Assembly (NCBI GenBank): GCA_013398175.1
Contig: VZRZ01003920.1
Location: 337,755-401,754 of the forward strand
DNA length: 64,000 nt
Direction: 5' to 3'
From: Climacteris rufus
Taxonomy: Eukaryota > Chordata > Aves > Passeriformes > Climacteridae
Part shown: one piece after another, positions 37,193 through 49,200 of the stretch
Position numbering within the stretch: the first letter of the stretch is position 1
Layout: every line of letters begins with the position of its first letter
Position numbers and translations under genes: made by a program
Notes under the pieces: model-generated
Told to the model about the DNA's origin: nothing
Database searches by the model: none
What the model saw: only the letters and a program-made list of their open reading frames with translations

Positions 37193-40100
37193 AAAGAGAG
37201 GAAAAAACCTCTGCATTGATTTGTGGAGAAATATTCAGGATGTTGCTGGGCTTAGCTAGCTCCTCTCCTGTAATTCCCTTTCTGACTGCCCTGCTGCAGA
37301 GGTCTGCGGTGGAGAGGGAGCCTTGGGCTCCCCTGAGCCACTCACACATTATTGCCCTGTAAATCAGTGAAAGGCCAAGCCAAGGGGTCCTCAAGGCCTC
37401 CCATAACCTTATTAAACCTTTCCCTCACTCATGCCCTGGCCTCTCCAGCCTTTCACTAGCAGTCTATGTGTTGGATACTGAAGAAGCCAAAAATACAGCC
37501 GTGCACAGGCAGAGACATATTTTTAGGGCTGCACTGACCTTCCGCATCTTGCTGCTGTCCTCCCCATGTGACACCAGGAGAAATATCCCCGGTGACACTC
37601 GGTGGCCGTGCACAACTGGCCCGTGAGCAAGCAGCTCCACGTGCACAGGCTCTGCAGCTGGTGCAGCCGGGAGGGTTTAGTGCCGTGGGATGCTCAGCAA
37701 ACCCGGCTGACATTTCCCAGTGTGACATTAATAAAGGTGGGCTGGAGCAGGGCAGGGAGCTCCTGAGGCGCTGGGGAGAAGCCAGAATACCCCTGAGGAG
37801 GGGGACTCCAAGGTCTGTCCAATCCTGCCCTGCTTGCTCCTTATTCACACCCATGATGAGCGATGCTCGGCACCGTAGCAGCAGCCCCGGGCTCCCCCAC
37901 CCACCACCGTGCGGGCGAGCAGCCCTGTTCCAGCCTGGCATTTCTGGGGCACCCATGCCCACAGCAGCTTGAGCAGCAGCTGCCAAAGGACACACGTGGA
38001 CCTGGCGTGAGCATCCTCACAAGCAGAGGCTTTTTGCCAGCGTTGGAAAGTTTCCGAGGTGTTTACAAAGTTCTGATTTGTTAACACAAACAGGTCGGGT
38101 TTGCTGGTCCCTCTGCCAGCCTGGGCGGCTGCTGCAGCACCGCTGAGCCCGGAGCTTGGGAGGATTTCCAGGCAGCCAAATGCCAGGTGCTGGTGGCCCC
38201 CAGGACAGCTCCCCTTGCATATACACACCACAGAAAACTCCTCTGGCCGTGATCCAAGAGGCTCCGGGAAGCAGCCTGATGCATTCCCTCTGGTGAGCAT
38301 CCCCTGGGATTCCCCAGGGCAGCACAGCCAGGGTTGCTGCTGTCCCTAATCCTCCTGTGAGCAATATTAGCAAAGAGCAACAAACCTCCCCATGCCCTCA
38401 TCCCCCTTTTGGCTGTTGGACCCACATGGCCAGGAACATGTACACACGGTTCTTACGGAGAGAACAATTCCAAGTGTCTATAAATATCCAGGAAGGTAAA
38501 TGCATTAACCTTATCATGATCCCAGAGTGTAATTACATACAGCCTGGCTCCCAGGTAAATTAGTACATTAATAACCATTTTGTTCCATAATTACTGTCAT
38601 TTCTTAGGTCTCGCAGCTATTTGCCCATTCACTTGCACGTGCAAGGGCATTCCCACCACCATTCCCACTGCTGGAGCAGCATTGGCCAAACAGCTCCAGG
38701 CAATATTTGGGAAATCTGCATTCAGACTACAAAAGTCTATTAATAATTTAAATAAAGACACCACAAACAAACCAACTTGGCTCTTGTCCAGCTGTAGGGC
38801 TGATTCCCACGAGAGAAGAAGAGTTTCTGCTGGCCAAGCTCCCCGGGGAACCTGATGGGATAAGCTCTGACGTGGGAGGATAACTTACACTGGGAGCCTG
38901 TTCCTGGCATGTGTGGGATGCCCTGGAGCAGGGCACTGGGATGGGGACATCAGCATGCCAGGACCAAAGCCACCAGATCAGCCAGCAGGTGCACGTGCCA
39001 AAGGCAGAACTCCTGGATGCAGAACTCCTGGATGCTCAGAGACCCCTGGGCCCCCTCGAGGGCCATCCTCAGGAGAGGGCCTCTCCATCGGCTCAAGAGG
39101 AAGAAGGAAGGGAGCATCCACACGGATCTCCATGGAAACCAGGGAGCGGTGGGAAAGACTTTAATTTGAAGTGCTGATTTGGTGGAGGCCCTGGGAGCCA
39201 TAGGCAGGAGATGAGCTGCATTAAGGAGCAGCAGGGGGGGGTTGAGGCTCCGAAAATGGGTGCCAAAAGGGTATCTGATACCATTAGGCTTGAAAAGCTG
39301 CTGTGAGAGGCAAGGAGCTGAGTGGGACCAATGTCGCAGCAAAGGATTTATTTAATACATTTGGCCCCTTTTCTGTGCACAAATTATCCACGGAGAGACT
39401 CGGTTTTTCTTTTTTTTCTGAATTTGCTCATTAATTTGCAACACAGGGGCAGATGGTTGGTGCAGGCACAGCTCAGAGCATCTTTCTGCCCACGCCCCAG
39501 GTGAAGGCAAACCCCAACACCGTCCCCACACCCCAGGGACCGCAGCCACCGGCACCTCCCGCTCCCAGCTCCCTCCTCGCGGACTTCATACCTTGGAGAT
39601 AAACAGAAGGCTGCAGCCTCCAAGGCTTTGATTCCAGGACTTTTCATTTACTGTAATTACTGAAGGATGCTTCCCCCGAGATGAGATCTGTGTGACATTT
39701 GCGCAGCCGAACCTCCTGGCACAGCCTGCTCTGCTCACACCCGCCAAAGAGATTCACAGCCGCAAACAACCGCGTCCTGCAGCAGGAGGCAAAGCCCATG
39801 TCCCGAGGGAGCCGTGGGGCAGCTCCCTCCAGCCTCCCAGGGATGAGCGTGGGCTTGGCGAGCCAGGGGAAAGCAGGATAAGAACCTGATGCTAATCGGG
39901 GCTGGGAGGCGAGGAGCAGCTGTCAGTGCCCAGCTCACTGTGCCCCTAAAATCAAGTGCTCTCTAAGCATGAACTTGGGGTGCAGTCTGAGGTACCCTCA
40001 TGACAATGAGCCAAGTGATCCACTCTTGCTCCCACAAACCCTTTCTCACCATCCAGCAGGACCCGCTGCAGAATCAGCCTTGCCAGAGGGGGCTTCATTG

Positions 40101-42599
40101 CCTACAGCACCCACAAGGTTTATTTAAAAACTTTAATAGTATTTGCAAATTACAGGCAAATACTGCGTGTTGACCTTCACTAAGGTGGCTGCGGTTTCCC
40201 ACCTCCGTACAGTAAATCAGTGGGTAAATGAACACGGAGACTCAATTCATCATCAAATGTCAAGCCTGAGACAGAAAGACGGGAAATGATTTAAAAGCAA
40301 GCAGCAGTTTAGAACTGCTGTAAATTTCTCATTATGGAGCTGCGAATTGTTATGAAAAACTAATCTCTGTTTTAAGCTTTGGTCTGCCCAGAGCAGCCAA
40401 GGCCCCTCTCCTTCACCCATTGGCTGGGGTGAGTCGCATCTGACACACGCAAAAGCCTTTGAGCATCACCTCCTTGGACATCCCACTCTCCATCAGACCC
40501 TGCAGGAGCTGAGCTCCATCGGGTGGATTTTGAGGTGTGTTTGTGAGCACCGTCCCCAGGTGAGCACCCTTCCCTGGCCAGCTGGGCAGAGGCCACAGCC
40601 ATGTGATGTCACCATCATGCAATGTCACCGCAGTGTCCATGACCCTGCTCCCTGTGGAACCCAACCACGGAGTGAGGATGTGCTTTGCAAAGTCCTTCAC
40701 ATCCCACCCATTGCAGCTGAACAGGAGCACAGCCACTGCAGCTCAGAGGCTCCTCATCCCTCCTGCCAGACTCCTTTCTCTGGAGACGCTAATAAAATAC
40801 ATTTCCTCCAGCCACTGTCTCACTTAGGGAACCTTCGCCTGGGCGTGATTGAGTGCACTTAATATAGTCGCTCTCGCTGTAGAAAGGATTCCGAGCCTCC
40901 TATTTGACAGCCTTGATCTTAAAGAAATCCATTAAGAGCAGCTTTATCTGCGGGTTTTGTAACCATTAAATCAGGTTTTATCAAGTCGGTGACGCGCTTT
41001 CAGAGAGACAAGTGGGAGAAACAGGGAATAAACTTCCCAAACTCCCGCACCAGGGCTGCTGCTGGATTTGGGTGACATGGAAATAACCAAGAGAGGGTTT
41101 GTCGCTGTTGAAAGCCCCTCCGGGTGATGCTGCCTCACCAGCAGGTTGCAGGAGCCTTTGCTGGATGCTCCTGTGCCGCTTCCATGCACCTCAATCAGTT
41201 TTTGGTTTGGCAGAAATGCTAAATACTCATTTCAGCTAATAAAGATGCCCGGTAATGTCATATTACAGGGCTGGCAAGCTCCCAGCAAATATTATGGTGA
41301 GGCTTTGTTTAATTAGAGGGTTCTCAGGCACTCACAATTTCCTCCTCATAATGGGGAAAACAAGCTGGGTTTAGAAGTTTGGGCTGGCAGCAAACCCTGA
41401 CAATTCTCGGTCATTCTGAGAGATGGCTTCCCAACAGGCTTCGGCTGCTGCAGGAGCTTTTCACCCAACTCCTCTGATGGCTTTTCTTTTTTTTAAAACT
41501 TATTTTCTCATTACTAGAAGCCATTTTTTAGTTGCCCCTCCCTAGCTCGGGTGCTGGGGCCAGGTCTCCCTGCTCTTATTGCTCTGCTGCCATTCCAGCA
41601 ATGTCTTTGCCAAGGCAGAGACACCAGTCCCCAAAAGGTCTCATCTTCATCTGCTCCAAGAGGGCACAGCACTTCCAAGAGTTACTGAATCCATGGAAAG
41701 GGCTTCCCAATCCTCTCCCTCCCTGTGCACCTCGGTGATGAGACACAAGCCGAGATTTTTAGGGAGAATTAATTCTGTCATTACGGGAATCCAGTCTCCT
41801 TCCTGACATGAATGCAAATGGGAAGAGCACACCAAGCTGCATGCCAGGCACGGGTGCTTGAGTTCATTGTCATTAGCAGGGATGACTTCATTAACAAGTG
41901 GGAACCCAGGAAGCTGCCCCCACACTTGTCTTGATTTCAAGTGGCAGCAGCAATTCCAAGGGCCATGGTATAATGTCAAACAGCTGCGACACAAGACATT
42001 TGCATTTCCTAAAGGAAAAGTTTTATCAACTCTCCTTAATGGCAGTTCTTTAGATTTTAGGCCACAGCCATGTGCTCCATGGGAGCAGGCGGCACCATTC
42101 AAGCACCAGCTCAGCTCAAGTCCCTCTGTCGACATCCCCTGAACGCTGGCACATCATTCACCACTCGAGCTGCCTCTGCTGCAGGTACAGCACCAGCTCA
42201 TTCATAAGCCTCAAGAAATATCGTTGTGTGAAAATGTAATAAAAATTATTCAGCTAATCTACTTTAATAACCCAACTTCAGGGCCTCTCTGTGCTGCAGA
42301 CAGTATAATCAGTTCTAAAATATGAGCTGTCATTTCCCATCAGTGCGAGGGAGGCAGAGGAACTCGGCACCCGACTTCATCGGGGCCACTAATTCACCAG
42401 CCTCAGGCCTGTGGAGGGTGAAGCAGCATTTCCAGGGGTGTTGGGCTGCCCTTCCCTCCCATTCCCGTTTGGGGTCCCTGCCCTGACCCCCAGGATGCTC
42501 CAGGGAGTGGAGGTGACACAGGGGACCTCCAGCACTCATCTCCACAGGACAGAGACACTAAGGATTTCCACATCCTCAGGAAGAAAATGCTGCCACACA
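37193..42599. other. Intergenic sequence downstream of NPHP4, no gene recognised
   Basis: Regulatory-looking AT islands at 38490-38620 (GTGTAATTACATAC, GTACATTAATAACC), 40130-40160, 40790-41000 (with GTGCACTTAATATAGTCG) and 41210-41330. The duplication at 39004 is listed separately. No gene signal. Confidence 0.6.
39004..39033 (+). repeat. Perfect 15-bp tandem duplication
   Basis: GCAGAACTCCTGGAT occurs twice head to tail (39004-39018 and 39019-39033). Confidence 0.9.
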
Positions 42600-43064
42600 C
42601 TGCCAGTTGTGCACAGAAATTTTTATGGATCAAGGATGAGTAAAAAGTATCAAAAATCCCATAAAACTGCCTTAGTGTGTACAAAACTCACCATAGAATA
42701 TAAAATACTTTAAAAATATTCCACAGAATCAAATCTGTAGACTTTTTAAGTTAAAAAAAGATTCCAAAGTGCCTAAAATATCGTCATGCTTAACAAAAAT
42801 AAAGATCCCGCAGTCACAAAGTGCCATAACAAACACATCCATCCTCCTCGATTTGTGAAGATGGAGCTGCGTGGCACCGCCAGCGCTCACGGCAATGCCC
42901 GGGGATCCCGGTGACAGAGAGATCCCCTGGCTTGACAAGGTGATAACGAGGGAATGGAGGTCATGACCCCCCCTCAGACAGGCACGGGCACACCCGAGGT
43001 GGCACTGACGAAGCCGCTGGGCTGGCGCAGGAACCAGCAGCTTTGCCGTGGCAGGCAGGCGGCC
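42600..43064 (-). other. NPHP4: NPHP4 3' UTR, probable extent
   Basis: Sequence downstream of the stop becomes AT-rich between 42600 and 42790. No canonical AATAAA is visible on the minus strand here. The nearest variants are CATAAA at 42622-42627 and, further on, ATTAAA at 42263-42268. The end point is a guess. Confidence 0.4.
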
Positions 43065-43205
43065 TCACTGGTACAGGACCTTCACACAGAAGGTCTCCTC
43101 ATTCTTGTCCTCGTGGTCGTTGATGTGAATCAGGATCTCCTCCTCCCCCACGGTCTGGCTTGGGGCGAAGCGCAGGCCGATGGTGTACACCTCCCCTCCA
43201 GCCAC
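43065..43205 (-). CDS. NPHP4: NPHP4 coding exon 28, last coding exon (residues 1294-1339 and stop)
   Basis: Encodes GEVYTIGLRFAPSQTVGEEE and INDHEDKNEETFCVKVLYQ, then TGA. The C-terminus is almost identical to human (FCVKVIYQ). Acceptor CTCTCCCGCAG|GTG. Confidence 0.97.
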   Translation of the reverse strand: MAGGEVYTIGLRFAPSQTVGEEEILIHINDHEDKNEETFCVKVLYQ

Positions 43206-46200
43206 CTGCGGGAGAGTGGGACAGAGGAGGCAGCAGCACCAGGCCAGGCCCTTCAGCTGCTCACCCACCCCAGGCCAGTGCATTCCTCGCACCCAGCACC
43301 CACCCAGCATCGTGTGGTCCAGCCAGATGAGGGGCCTGGCAAGGGGGGAATGCTGGCAGCAGGACATACCTCAAAGGAGTCCTCCTTGAACTGCAGCAGG
43401 TCGGGGCGGTTGGTGCACAGGAAGTAGAGCCGGGGTGAGGGGTAGGGGTTGGTGTAGGTGATGCGCTTGTTGCAGCCTCTCCCGCCTCCCGCAGGCAGCG
43501 AGATCTCGAAGGCCTGAGGGGCGAGAAGGAGCTGTGGCGAAGGCAGCACAGACAGGGGGGTGGGCAGCAGGAACAATGGGCACTCCCCCAAACCGACCAG
43601 AGAGAACTGCCTCCTGCACGCTGCCTTCCCTTCCCTCCCCTCCCACACCTCACATGTGCTCTGCCAGCCAGCAGAAGGAACCCACCTTTAAGCAAATGCA
43701 TCAACAATTAATTATAATGACAAAGGGCTGGGAGAGTAGAGACTGGCCAGCTCCTTCTTCAGCTCACTCCCAGACATCCACAGGGAGAGCAGTGGTGCTC
43801 CCTCAGATAGGACTCGATGACCTTTAACAGTCCCTTCCAACCCAAACTACTCTGCAATTCTCTTAACACCCCACGGCACAAGCAGCATGTGGCAGGACAA
43901 TGGGGTACCAGTGTAAACACTGATCTGAAATGCTCCCAGTACCAAGGGGTTCAGGAAAACATTTTTAGAAGCAACACATTAGCCAGGAAATCTAATTTTC
44001 TGTCTTTGAAGCAAGGCCTCTGCCAGCACAGCGCTAATCGAAAGCAGCATGCTGCAGCTCTAATTTCACAACCGGGAATACTTCCGAGCTGCCGCTCCTC
44101 AGCGTGGGGCTGCCTCCAAAACAGCCTAAAAGACATTTTACCAGGGGCTTCAGCGAGATTATTCAAGCACCCGAAGGCTAAATGTGTGCTCAGGGTGGCA
44201 AGTGCCAAAAAAAACACAGATGGAAAGAGAGGAAGAAGCGGGAGACAGCCCCAGGTTATTGGCTGAACTGTGACCACTGATCCGGCACCGCCACCACGCT
44301 TCTCAGTCGCGAGAGCTGCAGTACCTTGGAGATGAGAGGCTGCCTGCAGGACAGGCAGAGCAGCCACGAGGACACCAGCTGGTGGGACTCCACATCCACC
44401 AGGTTGAGGTAGATGAACTTGCTGCCAGCCCGCCGTGGCCTCACACCGATGTACAGATCCTGGATGCCACTGGCGGGGAGGAGGAAGGCACCGTTCGGAT
44501 CCACCTGTGGAATAACACTTGGAGGTACAGCCACCCACAACAGCCGATCACAGCCCTGCAACGTCCAGCTTGGACCATCAATTAGACCCATCTGCTCTTA
44601 AAAACCTGTACCCTATTCCACTGCTATCAAATCCCATCTCCAGGAATACTCTGGGACTAATTCATGTCAGGAAGGGCAAGAGCTGCTTGGGGACAGCCAG
44701 GGCCTCCCCAAGGGTTCCCCCACAGAGGCTTTGCCTGGGGAGCCTTTGCCTTTCCCTTACAGGACAGCGACGGAGTTTTTGTGCCTTTTATTATTCACAT
44801 TTCCAATTATGGACGAACGAATTCTAAAGAAATTGTGAGTCTTCAGACAGTCTCATTAACGCAGATAATTTGCCCTCCGGGGTTTCGCGCCAATGATCCT
44901 ACACATGACAGCTCTAATCAAAAGATAATTATCACAAACGCTTTACGGCTCTCAGTTATTCACAATTCCAAGTGGGTTGCCTTTCACTTTCCAGAGGGGG
45001 TTTCTCTGGGCTGGCCCAGGCCAGCCAGCCCCGAGCACGCCACGGGGGTTACCTCCAGCTCCTGGGGGTGGGAGGTGAAGGCCCGCACCCTCCGCGGGGC
45101 CGCGGTGCCGCGCAGCAGCAGGGAGAGGCGGGTGAGCTGCCCGGCCGTGCAGGTGACGTCCAGGCGCTGCAGCGAGTGCAGATAGAACTGCCAGATCTGG
45201 ACAGGTGCTGCCAGCCAGGCGTCCCTGTGGACCGACAGACAGACAGGGCTTGCCACACATCGCAGGGGACAACATTCCCCACCCCTTTGGGGTTCTGCTA
45301 CTTACGTATAAATAGCAACAAAAAACTTTTTGATCTGTGGGCTTGGTCCTCCAGCTACTTTGAGGAAGATGTCCTGCGGCTCACCAGGCCCCTGCACAGA
45401 CACCAGAACATGGTCCCAGCAGTAGAGCAGCTAACAAGGACCCATGGATGTCTTCCCATTAATGGGGGAACCACCACCAATCCCCCTTATGAAAGCAGAT
45501 GCTGTCAGCACCTCGTTAAACTATGTTATTAAGTTATTATACAGCTTGGCTGAGCTCTTCCAGTATTTTTAATTACAAAAGAGGATACAAATGACTATCT
45601 CATTCCAGGTCTGTATCTGTAATCAAATTTTGGCAAATTTTCCACAAGTTTTCTAACAAGCCCTAATCCAATTACCATACTAACGCATTTCCGCAACAGC
45701 AATTAGCAACTATCCCTCATCACCATTTGCAGAGACATGCCCAAGCTTATTTTTCCCTTCCACCTCCTGCTGTGGAGCCAGCTCAGGAGAACCTTCTGCT
45801 CAAGGAGGGAGCGGGACAGTGCAGGGCTGGGCATAGAGCTGCCCCACTGCCCCAGTGTCCTTCAGCAGGGACTGGCTTTGCCACACACTACAAGGACACA
45901 CCATCCCACCACCCACTGCCGGCAGCTGCGAATACCCCGAGCAGCAGGAAGGTCTATCCCAGCCCGACAAAAGGCTGCTTTTCCCCAGTGTCTGAATCAT
46001 CTGGTACTTGCTCAAAAGAACAAGTGAGCACAGGCTGCTGCGCAATGTGATAAGGGGCAACGCTCAGCCTCCCCCGCCAAAACAATGCAGCTCCTTTTAA
46101 TTGGGAATAAAAAGCAATTCCAGCTTCATTGCTGCCACTGTGTCACTGCCACGGGCTGGTACACGGGGATGCTGTGTGGCTGCACCCACATCAGCAGCTC

Positions 46201-49200
46201 TCTGCCAACCAAAACAATCCGCGGGAGAAGGACGCAAAGGACAGCGATGCCGGAGTGCAACGTACCAAGGCTTTGGTTTCACAAATGATGTCGGGGTCGC
46301 TGCAGCGGACGAACATCTCAGGCTGCCCACCCGGCATCCCCACCGGCGTGCCTGCAGACAGGGAGCAAGGAAACCACCTTCAGCCTTTCCTCTGCCTGCG
46401 CCTCTCCCTGAGCCCCACACAGCCACACACAGAACCCCTCATGCTGGACTACCAGCAAACCACATGGACGTACACATGCAGGGAATTTGGGACAAAGTTA
46501 ACAGAGAAAAAAGGATGGAGAGCAAGCGAGGAGCCCAGGGCTGTGAAGGGGAAGCAGCTATGTGCTCTCTGGATGCTGCTGTGCCTCCAGGAAGGCCCCA
46601 TGAACCACAGATGACAATTAAGAGGGAAGAGCCAAAGCCCTGCCAGACATGCCACAGACTCACCGGGGAGGGTGTGCCAGGGTGGCAGACGAATGGTTTT
46701 CTTCAGGAAGGTGAGCTCTGGGTGGTAGAAGCGGAAGGTCTGGTCCACCACATGGGGCTGCGGCTCCACCTTCACCCGCAGGAGTGCAATGGGCTTCCCC
46801 CCACTCACCTGGAAGGAGACCTGTCCCAGGGGCCAGCAGGAGAGAGATGGGGTTTTCCAGTGATTCTGCTCCTCCCATGCAGCCCCTCAAGCAGTGTTTC
46901 ACCCGGTTTCCTAACCTGGATGAGCTTTGTCCGCTTGGCCCCACTCTTCTCAAGGGACTGAGTGTCCGCATTGGCACCGGCACCCAGCCCAGCTGGCCCC
47001 TGCGGGGTGCAAGAGTGCTTAGCCTCAGGATGCAGCATTGCTGAGGCTGCATGGTGCTCCCCATGGCTGTACCACCCTGCTCTGCATCGGCAAACAGAGG
47101 CATGGGAACTCTTCCTACCAGGAACAGCTCAAAGCAGGTGGCCATGCTTACCTGTGCCACAACAACAGCGGGGTCTGCAGAAAAGGTCTGGTATTTGAAG
47201 GGGATGTGGACCGTCTCACTGGGGCGCAGGTAGACCTGAGGTTTGAGGTCATCACGGAGATGGAACATCTCCTCCTCCACTGCTGTAACACTCTTGGTCA
47301 GCTCCTTGAAGTGGCGCCACTCTCTCGGGTCCAGTATGACACTGGGAAAGTGAGCAGCAGAGGTGCTGGTGAGGACTGGGTGGGAGCTGGTACCACCCTG
47401 GCATCTCCCCACGCACACAGGGGAGACCCCACTTCAACCCCCACCTGAGCTCAGGGTGGTCAACCTCAATGGTCACAGTGTGCTGGACCTTGTACGGGTT
47501 CTTCAAGGCAAACTCAAAGAACTCGGCCGTCCCCAGTACTGCGTGGACAGTGTGGGTGGCTGTGATGGATTGGCTGAGCATCTGGTAGATGCTCTCACCC
47601 TTGATGTGTTCCCGGTAGGCATCGATGACCTGCAGGTCCCAGGCACACTGCTTCGGCCAGCCCTGCCAGGAGGGAAGGGACTGTCACTGGCCCCACGCCC
47701 TCCTGCCACCAGCATCCTTGTGCAGCTGCACCAGTGCCATGTGCTGCAGCTGGCAGGAGGACACAGCCTCACTGAGGGCAGCCAGGGGGACCAGGCTCAC
47801 TTCTGGCCGGCGGCTGCGCAGAGCAGCCTGCAGCTCATCATCCACGTCCACCAGCCTCCGCGCCCGCGCCGTCCTCCCGCCTGCGGGGACAGAGCACCAT
47901 GGCACCACTGAGGGACCCCCAGACAGGTCAGCCCCCAATATCCCTGCAATGCTGCAGGGTTGGGATGGGGAGCACTGGAGAGGGCAGCCAACCTGCAGCT
48001 GAACCCATGGGATAATAGGCCGAGCCCCAGCCCAGCAGGACTCACCGCCAGCAGTGTTCAGGGAGCGACAGCTGCCAGCTGGGATGGTGACAGCGCTGTC
48101 TGGTGCAGTGACAGTGTGGGAGTGGGATGGCAGCTGCCCCAGGGTCTCTTCACACGGGTGACCTGCCACAAGCAGAGACAGGAGTGAGTGGAAACCATCC
48201 ACTTTCATTGTTTTAAAATCTACTTCCAATTTTTACCTTCCTGCAGCATTGTTCATCCGATTTACATAAGCAGGAGGGAGTATCTGAAGGCCAGTGGTGC
48301 ACTGAGAGCCCCATGTGCTCCCCAGAGCCTGTTCCACCACACAGCAGCCCATTCAGCAATGGAGCAGCACCAACAGCACACACCACCTTGAGCCCTCACC
48401 AGCTCCTGCTTTCATTTCTGTGTTCTCCCTCCCCACCAGCCACCAGCATGGCCACACGCTGCTGTGTCTCCCCACTCGCACAAAGGCTGTGCCAAGAGGA
48501 GCCACACAAGGCTCTAAATCCAGCCTACACATCCCATCTCATCCCCATCCTCCAGGGAAGGGCACCAAGCTTTGCCATCCTGTTTTTAACAATATCTTGA
48601 AATTTTAAAAAGAAAGAGGATGGGAAAAACACCAATCAAAGGGCAGCTGCTGTCCTGGTGCAGCAGCTCTGCTTCTTCCCTCCCTCCCTCCCTCTTCTCT
48701 GACAGAGTGTGAGTTAAACCACTCCCTGCGTTGTGGATCTCAGATTCTCCTTCCCAGGAGCTTATCGGCCCTTTGCAGGCAAAGTATGGAAATGACGATT
48801 TAAGATATCTTATATGGAGCTAATCTCTCCTCTGAAGATAAGATTTTAAAACCTGGAGTCACTGCACATTTATAGGACACAGAATTAAATACATAAAATA
48901 AAAGCAGCTAGCAGCTTCTGGGAAGGATGACATCCTTGGCAGCCTGGGTCTCGCTCAGGTCCAGCCCTGCACATGCCGTGTGTCCCACCCAAGACCCTTT
49001 GGGCCATGTGAGCAGTGGGTTCTTACCAACGTTGGCCAGGCAGAGGTGGAGGTGGCCCCTCACAGCCACACGGATGCCGAGGGGCCGCAGGGCGCCGTGC
49101 CGCAGAGCCTCCCGGCCCATCACCGTCCCGTCCGGCTCGTACTCTGTCGTGGCCACCTCCAGCTCGTGGTAGGTCCTGACAGCCCCCTGGCCCTGGCGCA

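Noticed and set aside
46101..46961. 286-codon plus-strand ORF
   Set aside because: Antisense to NPHP4 exons 22-23 and part of 21; the minus strand explains this region.
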